A stretch of 64,000 nt of DNA. Origin: Oceanobacillus bengalensis. Lineage in GTDB: Bacteria > Bacillota > Bacilli > Bacillales > Amphibacillaceae. The position numbers and the translations under genes are program-made. The DNA lies in contig NZ_RBZO01000004.1 of assembly GCF_003628445.1 (NCBI RefSeq), forward strand, positions 1-64,000. Reading direction: 5' to 3'. Of the stretch, positions 33,242-41,968 are shown piece after piece. Below the pieces are notes generated by a model. The model did not search any database and was not told the origin of the DNA. It saw only the letters and a list, made by a program, of their open reading frames with translations. How positions within the stretch are numbered: the first letter of the stretch is position 1; every line of letters starts with the position of its first letter.

Positions 33242-35188
33242 ATGGAATTTTTTGAAAGATTTGCAGTTCCACATCCTAGTCCATTGATTTATGCGTCAAT
33301 GGTAGCGATTGGTCTAGTGATTATCGCCATCGTCTTAGGGATTACTTACTTTAAAAAATGGGGCTACTTGTGGAACGAATGGCTAACAACAACCGACCAT
33401 AAACGTATAGGTATCATGTATATTATTTCTGCACTACTTATGCTTTTCCGTGGTGGCGCAGATGCTGTCATGATGCGTTTTCAAACTTCAGTACCAGAAA
33501 ATGCATTTTTAGATGCACAACATTACAATGAAGTATTTACAACACACGGGGTCGTTATGATATTCTTCATGGCGATGGCATTCGTTATCGGTTTAATGAA
33601 CTTTGTCGTTCCATTACAAATTGGAGCAAGGGATGTTGCCTTCCCAAGATTAAATGCAATTAGTTTTTGGTTATACTTTGCAGGGGCAATGTTATTTAAC
33701 GTATCATTTGTAATTGGTGGTTCACCTGATGCTGGTTGGACAAATTACTATCCACTAGCAGGTAACGATTTTAGTACGTCTGTAGGTGTAAACTATTATA
33801 ATTGGGCTCTGCAGATATCAGGTATTGGTACCTTGATGACTGGGATTAACTTTATTGCAACAATTATAAAAATGCGAGCACCTGGCATGACATTAATGAA
33901 AATGCCGATGTTTACCTGGTCTTCCCTTGTTACAAACGTAATTATCGTGTTCGCGTTCCCTGTTTTGACCATTGCTTTATTAATGGGAACTTTCGATCGT
34001 CAACTCGGAACATTTTTCTTTGCTTCAGAGAATGGCGGAATGGACATGATGTGGGCTAACCTTTTCTGGGTTTGGGGACATCCTGAAGTATACATTCTAA
34101 TTTTACCTGCATTTGGTATATATAGTGAAATTATTTCTACTTTCTCAGAACGTAATCTGTACGGATATAAATCAATGGTAGGATCGATGGTTATCATCTC
34201 CCTACTATCGTTCTTTGTATGGGTGCACCATTTCTTTACAATGGGTCACGATGCTTTAACAAACAGTATTTTCTCAATTACAACGATGGCAATAGCCGTT
34301 CCAACTGGAATTAAGATATTTAACTGGCTACTCACCATGTGGAAAGGGAAAATTAGGTTTACCGTTCCCATGCTTTATTCTGTAGCATTTATCCCACTAT
34401 TCACTATCGGTGGTGTGACAGGAGTTATGCTTGCTATCGCAAGTGCTGACTATCAATACCATAATACAATGTTCTTGGTAGCTCACTTCCATAATGTTAT
34501 TATTCCAGGTGTTGTATTCGCCATGCTTGCAGGTCTTACCTACTGGTGGCCAAAAATGTTCGGCTTTATGTTAAACGAAAAAATTGGTAAATGGGCATTC
34601 TGGTTCCTTACAGTCGGTTTCTGCTTCTCCTTCTTCCCTATGTACATTACAGGACTAGATGGTCAAGCACGTCGTATGTACACGTACTCTGAAGCAAGTG
34701 GCTTTGGACCATTGAATATGCTTTCCTTCTTTGGTGCAGGTTTAATGGCAATTGGATTTATTGTCATTGTTTACAATGTATATTACAGTTTCCGTTATGC
34801 AAAGAGAGGTATTGGAGACGACCCGTGGAATGCACGTTCACTTGAATGGGCTACACATAATCCAGTACCAGAATATAATTTCGCGATTGTACCTCAAGTT
34901 AACTCAAGTGAAGCATTCTGGGATTCTAAGAAAAAAGGGCATAAATTATTCCGTGGTGATTACAAGGAAATTCATATGCCGAACAATAGTGGTTTACCAG
35001 TTATTATGGCAGGGTTATTCTTCGTCTTTGGTTTCTCCTTTGTCTTTTACATTTGGGCTGGTGTAATTATTTCAGGAATTGGTATTTTAGCTTGTATGGC
35101 TTATCGTTCCTTTGAAAAAGACCATGGTCGCCATATAAAAGTAAAAGAAATCGAAGAAACAGAAGATAAATTCGGAGGTGCTAAATAA
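33242..35188 (+). CDS. qoxB: Cytochrome aa3 quinol oxidase subunit I
   Basis: 648 residues, about 14-15 transmembrane helices. The haem-copper core is intact: NEVFTTHGVVMIFF (low-spin haem ligand His), WVWGHPEVYILILPAFGIYSE (CuB His and cross-linked Tyr), VHHFFTMG (two CuB His) and LVAHFHNVIIPG (haem ligands). It reduces oxygen to water with electrons from menaquinol and pumps protons. GAAAGGAG before the ATG. Its stop codon touches the start of qoxC. Confidence 0.97.
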   Translation: MEFFERFAVPHPSPLIYASMVAIGLVIIAIVLGITYFKKWGYLWNEWLTTTDHKRIGIMYIISALLMLFRGGADAVMMRFQTSVPENAFLDAQHYNEVFTTHGVVMIFFMAMAFVIGLMNFVVPLQIGARDVAFPRLNAISFWLYFAGAMLFNVSFVIGGSPDAGWTNYYPLAGNDFSTSVGVNYYNWALQISGIGTLMTGINFIATIIKMRAPGMTLMKMPMFTWSSLVTNVIIVFAFPVLTIALLMGTFDRQLGTFFFASENGGMDMMWANLFWVWGHPEVYILILPAFGIYSEIISTFSERNLYGYKSMVGSMVIISLLSFFVWVHHFFTMGHDALTNSIFSITTMAIAVPTGIKIFNWLLTMWKGKIRFTVPMLYSVAFIPLFTIGGVTGVMLAIASADYQYHNTMFLVAHFHNVIIPGVVFAMLAGLTYWWPKMFGFMLNEKIGKWAFWFLTVGFCFSFFPMYITGLDGQARRMYTYSEASGFGPLNMLSFFGAGLMAIGFIVIVYNVYYSFRYAKRGIGDDPWNARSLEWATHNPVPEYNFAIVPQVNSSEAFWDSKKKGHKLFRGDYKEIHMPNNSGLPVIMAGLFFVFGFSFVFYIWAGVIISGIGILACMAYRSFEKDHGRHIKVKEIEETEDKFGGAK

Positions 35189-35785
35189 ATGAAAATAAAC
35201 AATACACAACCTCTAGAATATAGCACAGAGCAGAACCAACTAAATATACTTGGATTCTGGGTCTTCCTCGGTGCTGAAATTATGCTTTTTGCAACACTAT
35301 TCACTTCCTACTTTGTTTATGAAAATCGTGTAGGAAATGGTCCATCTGGTGCTGAAATTTTCGAACTGACACCTGTTTTGATTGAAACTATTTTACTATT
35401 AACAAGTAGTTTCACTATCGGACTTGCAATTAACGCCATGCGTCTAAATCGCAAGAAAGCCATGCTGACATTCCTAGCTGTAACACTTGTACTAGGTCTG
35501 GCTTTCCTAGGTGTTGAAATATATGAGTTCACGCATTACTATCATGTAGGAGCTACACTTCAAACAAGTGCCTTTACTGGTATGTTATTAACAACACTTG
35601 GTACACATGGGGCACACGTTACATTTGGTTTGGTCTGGGGATTATTCATCTTCATCCAAATTAAGAAAAATGGATTGACACCAGCAACTACAAATAAGTC
35701 GTTCATTTTCTCACTATATTGGCATTTTCTAGATGTTGTATGGATCTTTATCTTTAGCTTCATCTACTTGAAAGGAATGATGTAA
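35189..35785 (+). CDS. qoxC: Cytochrome aa3 quinol oxidase subunit III
   Basis: 198 residues, five transmembrane helices. LGFWVFLGAEIMLFATLFTSY near the start and GTHGAHVTFGLVWGLF with YWHFLDVVWIFIFSFIYL at the end are the subunit III signatures. It stabilises subunit I and may conduct lipid or oxygen. The ATG follows the qoxB stop with no gap; the ribosome binding site (GGAGGTG) lies within qoxB. Confidence 0.96.
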   Translation: MKINNTQPLEYSTEQNQLNILGFWVFLGAEIMLFATLFTSYFVYENRVGNGPSGAEIFELTPVLIETILLLTSSFTIGLAINAMRLNRKKAMLTFLAVTLVLGLAFLGVEIYEFTHYYHVGATLQTSAFTGMLLTTLGTHGAHVTFGLVWGLFIFIQIKKNGLTPATTNKSFIFSLYWHFLDVVWIFIFSFIYLKGMM

Positions 35786-36070
35786 TTGAAAGAACTATTT
35801 CCTATTAAACAAGTAAATGGATTTATATTCTCAATGCTTTTAACAGTAGTGGCTCTTAGTGTTTACTTTTTAGATATGTCGTTTGAATTAGGCATGACAA
35901 TTCTTCTAATTACGGCATTCGTTCAGGCTGCTGTTCAGCTCGTTATCTTTATGCATGCAGGAGAAAGTGAAGATAAAAAAGCAATTTATACCACGACAAT
36001 TTATGGTTTGATCATTGCGTTAGTTACCGTTTTCGGTTCATTACTAGCAATGGTATGGGGTTATATGTAA
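35786..36070 (+). CDS. qoxD: Cytochrome aa3 quinol oxidase subunit IV
   Basis: 94 residues from a TTG right after the qoxC stop. Three transmembrane helices with the motif AFVQAAVQLVIFMHAGE typical of the CyoD/QoxD family. It assists assembly of the oxidase. It is about 30 residues shorter than I recall for Bacillus subtilis QoxD, mostly at the C-terminus. Last gene of the operon; a terminator follows. Confidence 0.94.
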   Translation: MKELFPIKQVNGFIFSMLLTVVALSVYFLDMSFELGMTILLITAFVQAAVQLVIFMHAGESEDKKAIYTTTIYGLIIALVTVFGSLLAMVWGYM

Positions 36071-36076
36071 GAAGAA

Positions 36077-36133
36077 AAGTGTAAGTACCTGTTTAGGATT
36101 ATCTCGCTAACGGCACGGATGCTTGAGCTAGAC
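36077..36133. repeat. Decayed hairpin repeat (second family) behind qoxD
   Basis: Ends AAAAGTGTAAG and GCTTGAGCTAGAC match the complement of the ectB-ectC repeat (ends AAAAGCGTAAGCGCCC and GCTTGAGCTGGAC), with a diverged middle. Confidence 0.5.
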
Positions 36134-36144
36134 AAAACCTAATA

Positions 36145-36178
36145 AAAGAGCGTCGATTAAGTTCGACGCTCTTTTTAT
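36145..36178 (+). terminator. Terminator of qoxABCD
   Basis: AAAGAGCGTCGA and TCGACGCTCTTTTT form a stem with a T-run, also usable by the opposing small gene at 36183-36395. Confidence 0.88.
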
Positions 36179-36182
36179 ATCC

Positions 36183-36395
36183 TTATCTTTTCTTAACAAT
36201 CATTTCATCCGTTATCTCTAAGAATAATCCCATAATAAAAATAAATACTGCTCCCATCACAACACCTATTCCAATACCTGTTACAGTTGATAAACCGCTT
36301 ACAAATGCACCGTATAAAAACATTATCGTTCCGATTGTTAATAGCGTTCCACATATATACCTTGTTACATTTAGAATCTTTCCATATGATTGCAT
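36183..36395 (-). CDS. Small two-helix membrane protein
   Basis: 70 residues: two transmembrane helices (about 12-32 and 40-60, the second Gly/Val-rich: VTGIGIGVVMGAVFIFIMG) and a short basic end (IVKKR). AAGGGGG lies 9-10 bases before the ATG. I recognise no family. It lies between the qox terminator and an S51-type peptidase gene on the same strand. Confidence 0.65.
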   Translation of the reverse strand: MQSYGKILNVTRYICGTLLTIGTIMFLYGAFVSGLSTVTGIGIGVVMGAVFIFIMGLFLEITDEMIVKKR

Positions 36396-36522
36396 AATAA
36401 CAATCCCCCTTTGTATCTATATTATTCACCTTGTTCATAAAATTGTCAAATATATTATAACAAATTTATGAACTTTATTAGTTAAACTTGACAACTAATT
36501 CCTTCTTTATTTTCCCCCAAAA

Positions 36523-36566
36523 ATAAACATAGGGGAAACCGTTCCGACTGTCTCTCCTATGTTTAT
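36523..36566 (-). terminator. Terminator overlapping the stop of the S51 gene
   Basis: ATAAACATAGGGGA (36523-36536) pairs with TCTCCTATGTTTAT (36553-36566), the second arm covering the stop codon of the gene. Confidence 0.75.
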
Positions 36567-37204
36567 CTACCAAAGCAATATATTTTTTTACCTTCTGTTT
36601 CAGTTAACTTTCCATTCTCAAAATATACTCCAGCATCATCATCTATTCCATATCCTATAGATACATTGGTTTTAAGTACTGCTTTCCTTAAATTTTCTTC
36701 TTCCCCCCATTTTGAAAAATGAACACTAATTACACAGTCCAATACTAAGCCTAATCCATGAAGAAAGAGATGCTCTCCCCTTGTATTATCTACTGGAGGA
36801 ATTACACAATGAACTGGACTGATTAAAGCTCCGGCAGAAAACCCTGCTACAGGCACCCCCTGCTCATACATTTCCTGTATCCTTGCTCCGACTATCGTAT
36901 TAACAATAAAGTCACGATAACGTTCAGTATCCCCACCACCAATTATAATTCCCGTACAAGTAGACAACTGCTCTAACATATCTTTGGATGGATTTGGTGT
37001 AAGTGCAACGTAAATAAAATCTTTTAGGCCGTGCTTCTCGAGCTCTTTCGTATATTTTGGCATATATGCCAGCCAGCCTTCTCTTTCTAAAAACAAAATT
37101 GCTACTTTTCCCTTTTGCTTACGTGTAAGCTTAGAAAATTTCCGGCCAAGTTTCTCAGTAAAAGGCGGACTCCCACCAAATAAAAATAAATGCTTCCCTG
37201 TCAA
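36563..37204 (-). CDS. S51-type peptidase / class I glutamine amidotransferase-like protein
   Basis: 213 residues from TTG (GGGGG 8 bases ahead). The nucleophile elbow GFSAGALISP (Ser near residue 122) and IIIGGGDTERYRDF near 88 are the pattern of peptidase family S51 (dipeptidase E, cyanophycinase). His in VHFSKWGEEENL could complete the triad. The reaction is probably hydrolysis of an aspartyl dipeptide or an isopeptide, but the exact substrate is unknown. No signal peptide. Confidence 0.85.
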   Translation of the reverse strand: MTGKHLFLFGGSPPFTEKLGRKFSKLTRKQKGKVAILFLEREGWLAYMPKYTKELEKHGLKDFIYVALTPNPSKDMLEQLSTCTGIIIGGGDTERYRDFIVNTIVGARIQEMYEQGVPVAGFSAGALISPVHCVIPPVDNTRGEHLFLHGLGLVLDCVISVHFSKWGEEENLRKAVLKTNVSIGYGIDDDAGVYFENGKLTETEGKKIYCFGR

Positions 37205-37666
37205 GATTCATTCCCCCTTTACTTAGTCTATTTTATAATTTAATAATGCTGCCTTGTATATGAACATTTAAAGTATCTTACTCCTCTTTACTCGCAAGGC
37301 TTAAAATCATTTTAATACATGGCTCTTTTTCTTTCGTATATGTTCTTCTATCCTCTTTATAAAACGTTTATAATTCGACTTTTCTATATTTGAAATTTAG
37401 CTGGCCATTCTGGATTATAATCTTGTATATATACGTTGGGCTTAGGCAATAAAACCTCTCCTATACACGTAGTAAACGAAACTTTGATTGAAATCCCTTT
37501 ATGAACTCCATTTTGAAAAATCACCTTAAAAGGTTGATATCATATGACAGTTCGAATATAGTTAGATTGTATGTAATTTTCATTATATCACTTTATTTCT
37601 TAACATTTAAGATTCCTTCCTTTTAAGTTCGAAATAACAACAATTAATAAAATATTTCTGATATTC
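37205..37666. other. Gap with a gene remnant only
   Basis: Besides the GrpB-like remnant at 37384-37449 I see no intact gene here. Codons are broken in all frames after it. The 3' part (37560-37666) is AT-rich and leads into the sigma-W-like promoter. Confidence 0.45.
37384..37449 (-). pseudogene. GrpB-like protein remnant
   Basis: A TTG start with AGGAGAGG ahead opens a 21-codon frame, LPKPNVYIQDYNPEWPAKFQI, ended by TAG. YNPEWPAKF is the opening motif of the GrpB family (UPF0157, a nucleotidyltransferase fold). The usual remainder of about 150 residues is not found in any frame behind it. Probably a decayed gene. Confidence 0.4.
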
Positions 37667-37693
37667 CGAAACCACTTCCACCCCTCATCCGTA
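37667..37693 (+). promoter_or_regulatory. Sigma-W-like promoter before the NfeD-flotillin pair
   Basis: CGAAAC (37667-37672), 17 bases, CGTA (37690-37693). The sigma-W consensus is TGAAAC-N16-CGTA, and the yuaF-floT operon of Bacillus subtilis is sigma-W controlled, which supports the reading. Confidence 0.55.
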
Positions 37694-37744
37694 TATAAGT
37701 TATAAGAACGATAATTATATATATCATAAAAAGGAATGGTGCAT

Positions 37745-38290
37745 ATGATGATTTTTGGTATACCCATTGAAACGATTTATTTATACGTATTAGTCATAGC
37801 TGGTATTTTAACGCTTTTGTATATCTTATTTGGTGATATTGCTGAAGGAGTACTAGATTCAACCGGTTTCCTTAGCCCAATATTGATTCTAGCTTTCCTA
37901 ACCTTTTTCTCTACATCCGGATATGTATTAGAAAAGATCACCTCAATTTCAAGCATATGGATTATTATTATTTCAGCCGTAGCTGCACTTATTTTAGACA
38001 TTTTTCTTAATATCTTTGTTCTTATACCGATGGCTTCTGCAGAGGAATCACTAAGTTATACAGAGGATTCCCTTAAAGGTAGGGTTGGAAGAATTATTAT
38101 CCCAATTCCGGCAGATGGCTTTGGAGAGATAGTTATTGAAAGTAAAAGTGGAATGATTTCTAAACCTGCAGCAAGTTTCGATAACGAAGAAATTGAAGAA
38201 GGAAAGAAAGTATTAGTTATAGAAGTAAACAACGGAAATCTTTATGTTGTTCCATATGAACAAGCCTTAGATGCTAATCAATTTAATTAA
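37745..38290 (+). CDS. NfeD-family membrane protein (YuaF-like)
   Basis: 181 residues from ATG with AAAGGA 9 bases ahead (ATG at 37736 or 37748 also open). Three hydrophobic helices in the first 95 residues, then a soluble OB-fold domain (LKGRVGRIIIPIPADGFGEIVIES). Short NfeD proteins pair with flotillin and help organise membrane domains. 54 bases before the flotillin gene, same strand. Confidence 0.88.
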   Translation: MMIFGIPIETIYLYVLVIAGILTLLYILFGDIAEGVLDSTGFLSPILILAFLTFFSTSGYVLEKITSISSIWIIIISAVAALILDIFLNIFVLIPMASAEESLSYTEDSLKGRVGRIIIPIPADGFGEIVIESKSGMISKPAASFDNEEIEEGKKVLVIEVNNGNLYVVPYEQALDANQFN

Positions 38291-38344
38291 ATATACTCAC
38301 CCAACTAGAGTATTTTAATAAAAAATAATACAAGGAGGAATTAT

Positions 38345-39868
38345 ATGTCACCTATTTTCATTGTTATTGGAATTGCAGTTGTTTTATTACTGGCACTTAT
38401 TGGTGTATTTGTTTCGAAATATCGAACTGCAGGACCAGACGAAGCACTTATTGTTACAGGAAGTTATCTTGGTGGGAAAAATGTACATGTAGACGAATCA
38501 GGGAATAAAATTAAGATTATTCGTGGTGGTGGTACATTTATCTTACCTGTATTTCAGCAAGCAGAACCTCTTAGTCTGTTATCTAGCAAACTAGAAGTAA
38601 CAACACCAGAGGTATACACAGAACAAGGTGTTCCAGTTATGGCCGATGGAACTGCTATTATTAAAATTGGAGGATCCATCAGCGAAATTGCGACTGCTGC
38701 TGAACAATTTTTAGGAAAATCAAGAGCAGACAGAGAAAATGAAGCAAAGGAAGTACTGGAAGGTCATCTGCGCTCCATACTCGGTTCGATGACTGTAGAA
38801 GAAATTTACAAAAATAGAGATAAATTCTCTCAAGAAGTACAACGCGTTGCATCGCAAGACTTAGCAAAAATGGGACTCGTTATCGTTTCCTTTACAATAA
38901 AAGATGTAAAAGATAAGAATGGATACTTAGATTCCCTCGGTAAACCACGTATTGCCCAAGTAAAACGTGATGCAGATATCGCTACAGCGGAAGCAGACAA
39001 AGAAACTCGAATCAAACGTGCCGAAGCTGCTAAAGAAGCACAGAAGGCTGAACTTGAACGCGCAACAGAAATTGCAGAAGCTGAGAAAGAAAATCAATTA
39101 AAAACAGCGGAATATCGCCGTGAGCAAGATATTGCGAAAGCACGTGCTGACCAGGCGTATGACTATGAAACAGCAAGAGCAAAACAACAGGTTACCGAGC
39201 AAGAAATGCAAATTAAAATTATTGAGCGTCAGAAACAAATCGAATTGGAAGAAAAAGAAATACTTCGTCGCGAGAAGCAATATGATTCAGAAGTGAAGAA
39301 AAAAGCCGATGCAGATCGCTATTCTGTTGAGCAATCAGCCGTTGCTGATAAGGCGAGACAAATTGCAGAAGCAGATGCAAACCAATATCGTATTGAATCT
39401 CAGGCAAAAGCTGAAGCTGAGAAAGTTCGTGTTGATGGTCTTGCAAAAGCTGACGCACAAAGAGCACAAGGGGAATCAGAAGCAGAGGTTATCCGCTTAA
39501 AAGGTCTTGCAGAAGCAGAAGCAAAACGAAAAATTGCCGAGGCATTCGAGCAATACGGTCAAGCTGCTGTTCTCGATATGGTTATCAGAATGCTTCCTGA
39601 ATATGCGAAAGAGATTGCTAGTCCACTTGGAAATATCGATAAGATTACTGTTGTTGATACAGGTAGCAGCGGGACAGATGGTGGTGCCAATAAAGTATCA
39701 GGATATGCTACCAATTTAATGTCTACCTTGCAGGAGTCATTAAAAGCATCTTCAGGGATTGATGTGAAAGATTTACTAGAAAATATAACTGGGAAGAACA
39801 GTCTTACGAATTCTAACAATGTAGAGCAAAATGATCATAACGCCGCTGAAAATGAACGATTAGATTAA
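38345..39868 (+). CDS. floT: Flotillin-like protein
   Basis: 507 residues, the size of Bacillus subtilis FloT (YuaG). N-terminal membrane hairpin (residues 3-23), SPFH/PHB domain (about 30-190) and a long coiled coil with Ala-Glu-rich repeats (KADADRYSVEQSAVADKARQ to AEAEAKRKIAEAFEQYG), then a disordered Ser/Asn-rich tail. It scaffolds fluid membrane microdomains, and in B. subtilis affects kinases, cell shape and sporulation. AAGGAGG before the ATG. In operon with NfeD; terminator behind. Confidence 0.95.
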   Translation: MSPIFIVIGIAVVLLLALIGVFVSKYRTAGPDEALIVTGSYLGGKNVHVDESGNKIKIIRGGGTFILPVFQQAEPLSLLSSKLEVTTPEVYTEQGVPVMADGTAIIKIGGSISEIATAAEQFLGKSRADRENEAKEVLEGHLRSILGSMTVEEIYKNRDKFSQEVQRVASQDLAKMGLVIVSFTIKDVKDKNGYLDSLGKPRIAQVKRDADIATAEADKETRIKRAEAAKEAQKAELERATEIAEAEKENQLKTAEYRREQDIAKARADQAYDYETARAKQQVTEQEMQIKIIERQKQIELEEKEILRREKQYDSEVKKKADADRYSVEQSAVADKARQIAEADANQYRIESQAKAEAEKVRVDGLAKADAQRAQGESEAEVIRLKGLAEAEAKRKIAEAFEQYGQAAVLDMVIRMLPEYAKEIASPLGNIDKITVVDTGSSGTDGGANKVSGYATNLMSTLQESLKASSGIDVKDLLENITGKNSLTNSNNVEQNDHNAAENERLD

Positions 39869-39877
39869 GATGTATTT

Positions 39878-39916
39878 AAAAAAGTATTGGGAGAAATGCT
39901 CCTAATACTTTTTTTT
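39878..39916 (+). terminator. Terminator of the NfeD-floT operon
   Basis: AAAAAAGTATTGGGAG (39878-39893) pairs with CTCCTAATACTTTTTT (39899-39914), T-run after. Confidence 0.88.
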
Positions 39917-40001
39917 AATTTACACATCTTATGAAGCAATTCTTATAACTAAAGTTAAAACCATTCTATAGACAACTACATAGTCACTTTTGATTGTATT
40001 A

Positions 40002-40010
40002 CATAAAATA
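40002..40010 (+). promoter_or_regulatory. Sigma-K-like -10 box before the CotW-type gene
   Basis: CATAAAATA fits the sigma-K -10 CATANNNTA, 35 bases before the start codon. An AC doublet lies 14 bases upstream, slightly closer than the usual 16. Confidence 0.45.
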
Positions 40011-40044
40011 AACTATATATCTTAAGAAAGTAGGTGAAATATAT

Positions 40045-40260
40045 ATGGATGATTCATCCAAACAGCAACCAGCTACCGAAAAGGTTATTAAAGTTATGGT
40101 TGATAATATATTTAGAAAAAATGGTGTGCAGCCTGAAGAATTGAAGAAAAATATTTCAGACGAACAAAGACAGATGTTGAAAGAAATGGTTCAAGATTTA
40201 AGACAGCAAGTTGACCAATTTAATAAAGCACAGAAGAAAGTCACTGATTCAGAAGAATAA
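40045..40260 (+). CDS. CotW-like spore crust protein
   Basis: 71 residues: VIKVMVDNIFRKNGVQPEELKKNISDEQRQMLKEMVQDLRQQVDQF recalls the N-terminal part of Bacillus subtilis CotW (MVQNIFSKHGV... SDEEKEMLLNLVKDLQ). CotW is a partner of CotX in the outermost spore layer (crust). It lacks the basic C-terminal part of CotW. AGTAGGTGA precedes the ATG. It is followed by a terminator and two CotX-domain genes, which strengthens the call. Confidence 0.7.
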   Translation: MDDSSKQQPATEKVIKVMVDNIFRKNGVQPEELKKNISDEQRQMLKEMVQDLRQQVDQFNKAQKKVTDSEE

Positions 40261-40279
40261 ATTACGGAAAAATAACAGC

Positions 40280-40312
40280 ATCCCAAGTAGTATTATTACT
40301 TGGGATTTTTTT
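40280..40312 (+). terminator. Terminator of the CotW-type gene
   Basis: ATCCCAAGTA (40280-40289) pairs with TACTTGGGAT (40297-40306), T-run after. Confidence 0.88.
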
Positions 40313-40455
40313 GTTTCTACCATCATTTTTCTAGATACTTGCTCTATAATACATTATTCTTTCCCATCTAATAAAAGGACCAATAGGTAATCTATCTATT
40401 TTTCATTAAAAGTAGATAACTAGTGAATGTGTACAGTCTTACTAAGGAGAAAATC

Positions 40456-40464
40456 CATAACTTA
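40456..40464 (+). promoter_or_regulatory. Sigma-K-like -10 box before cotX
   Basis: CATAACTTA fits CATANNNTA, 29 bases before the GTG start; no AC doublet lies at 16 bases. Confidence 0.35.
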
Positions 40465-40492
40465 TTGTATAAGTCAAGAAAGGAGTGTTAAA

Positions 40493-41005
40493 GTGACAGT
40501 TTATAGAAGTGCCAATTCAACTAAAGAGAGAGCAAATTACCTTTACTTTAATGATGACTGTAATGCGAATAAAAACGATTGCTTGGGTTCACAGAATCAG
40601 GAGGACAATTATAACTTGCTAAGCAACAATGATGCAACAATTGCACAAGGAGACGGCGAATATTCTTTTTTAGAGCAAGAATCTGCTGAATTAATATGGG
40701 TTAAAGAATCCTGTAATATCACAGTAACATCAAATGATACGCAAGCAAGTGTTTCTCTACAAGCCGCTTTACAATTGGCAATTGCCATCGTTATAAGTAT
40801 AACTATTGCTGATAGTGATAGAAGTGATCATGTGTCACAAGAGCTATTACAATACACCAATACAGAGCAGATCAATAGACAGAAGATCTATATTTATAAC
40901 ACGAAAGATGCTACTGTAACGACTACTGATACAGATATCGCAGTCAATATTCAATTATTACTACAAGTATTACTGACATTAGTATTACTTCTAGATATTT
41001 TATAA
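40493..41005 (+). CDS. cotX: CotX-family spore crust protein
   Basis: 170 residues from GTG (AAAGGAGTG ahead). Two CotX-type halves share the pattern of a polar SNDTQA or TTDTDIA turn followed by a Gln/Ile/Leu-rich segment: ITVTSNDTQASVSLQAALQLAIAIVISITIADSDRS (written here in parts: ITVTSNDTQASVSLQAAL, QLAIAIVISITIADSDRS) and VTTTDTDIAVNIQLLLQVLL. CotX is a structural protein of the spore crust. The 60 N-terminal residues are polar (NDDCNANKNDCLGSQNQ). Confidence 0.88.
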   Translation: MTVYRSANSTKERANYLYFNDDCNANKNDCLGSQNQEDNYNLLSNNDATIAQGDGEYSFLEQESAELIWVKESCNITVTSNDTQASVSLQAALQLAIAIVISITIADSDRSDHVSQELLQYTNTEQINRQKIYIYNTKDATVTTTDTDIAVNIQLLLQVLLTLVLLLDIL

Positions 41006-41026
41006 ATAAAAAGAGAGGTGAATAAA

Positions 41027-41458
41027 ATGAGTAAACTAAAAGAATGGCGAGCATTAGATCATTGTGATGATAATGATAATAATGATGCTACCGTTGTACA
41101 AGAGGCGGATCAAGCAATAACTACACAACAAATATCTGATGAGTGGATTATAATTAAAGATTCTGAAGGTGTTGATATTACAACAACAGATACCCAAGGT
41201 GCCGTTTCTTTACAGATTGGTATCCAGGTTGCTATCGCGATTGTTCTCCAAATTACAATTGCCGACTCTGACCGTGCTGAAGAAGTAGCTCAAGATTTCA
41301 AACAAATCCTAAGTACTAGACAAAGCAATAGACAGAAAACGATTGTTGAAAAATCTAGAAATATAGAAATCAATACAAATGATACAGATATAGCTATCAA
41401 CATCCAATTGTTAATTCAAGTTCTAGTTGCAATTGTTCTGTCACTAGACATCTTATAA
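41027..41458 (+). CDS. CotX/CotV-family spore crust protein
   Basis: 143 residues from ATG at 41027 (AGAGAGGTGA ahead), 21 bases behind cotX. Same two-half architecture: ITTTDTQGAVSLQIGIQVAI and INTNDTDIAINIQLLIQVLV, ending LSLDIL like its neighbour, so the two are tandem paralogues, as cotV and cotX are in Bacillus subtilis. Expected in the spore crust. A strong terminator follows. Confidence 0.87.
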   Translation: MSKLKEWRALDHCDDNDNNDATVVQEADQAITTQQISDEWIIIKDSEGVDITTTDTQGAVSLQIGIQVAIAIVLQITIADSDRAEEVAQDFKQILSTRQSNRQKTIVEKSRNIEINTNDTDIAINIQLLIQVLVAIVLSLDIL

Positions 41459-41471
41459 TGCGTTAATAGAA

Positions 41472-41505
41472 AAGTTGGGAATTACCATAAAAATTCCCAA
41501 CTTAT
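41472..41505 (+). terminator. Terminator of the CotX pair
   Basis: AAGTTGGGAATT (41472-41483) and AATTCCCAACTT (41492-41503) form a perfect 12-bp stem. Confidence 0.8.
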
Positions 41506-41579
41506 CAATCAAATCTTTACAGTCTTCCCTTTTCAACAGAGGAAGCCATAAAGAAATAATATAGAAAGGATGAAAACAT

Positions 41580-41954
41580 TTGCCACAACTAACAGATCGC
41601 CAAAGAAATTTACTGGCATTAATTAACCAGTTAAGCCCAAACTTATCTCCAAATAGTGCAGGTACTAGTGCTAATAGTAGTTTAATAGACATTGACCTAG
41701 GCGTAAATTTTGGAAGAATTAATGGAGGAACAACTCCCCCTGGAAATGGGACTACGCCACCACCAGGAACTCCAACAACAGTTAGAGAACTATTGATTTC
41801 TTTACTAAATGAACAAGTGGGACTTACTACTCCATTTGGAACTGTAACTGGTACTTTAATTAATGTACAAAACGACTATGTTACGCTTATTGAAGATTCT
41901 GGAGTACAAGTACTTGTCCGTATCGACAAAATTGAATTCGTCAGTGAATTGTAA
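41580..41954 (+). CDS. DUF2642-like spore coat protein with Pro/Gly/Thr linker
   Basis: 124 residues from TTG (AAAGGATG ahead). N-terminal helical part (TDRQRNLLALINQLSPNLSP), a low-complexity linker (GGTTPPGNGTTPPPGTPTT) and a C-terminal barrel-like domain (LLISLLNEQVGLTTPFGTV to VRIDKIEFVSEL) of the DUF2642 type found in spore coat proteins of bacilli. The next gene carries the same domain alone. The Thr/Pro linker could be a glycosylation target, which is inference only. Confidence 0.75.
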   Translation: MPQLTDRQRNLLALINQLSPNLSPNSAGTSANSSLIDIDLGVNFGRINGGTTPPGNGTTPPPGTPTTVRELLISLLNEQVGLTTPFGTVTGTLINVQNDYVTLIEDSGVQVLVRIDKIEFVSEL

Positions 41955-41968
41955 AAGGAGGGATATTA

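Noticed and set aside
32262-36070. Cytochrome c oxidase (cta) operon
   Set aside because: Subunit II lacks the CuA cysteines and is a lipoprotein of QoxA type, so the operon encodes a quinol oxidase.
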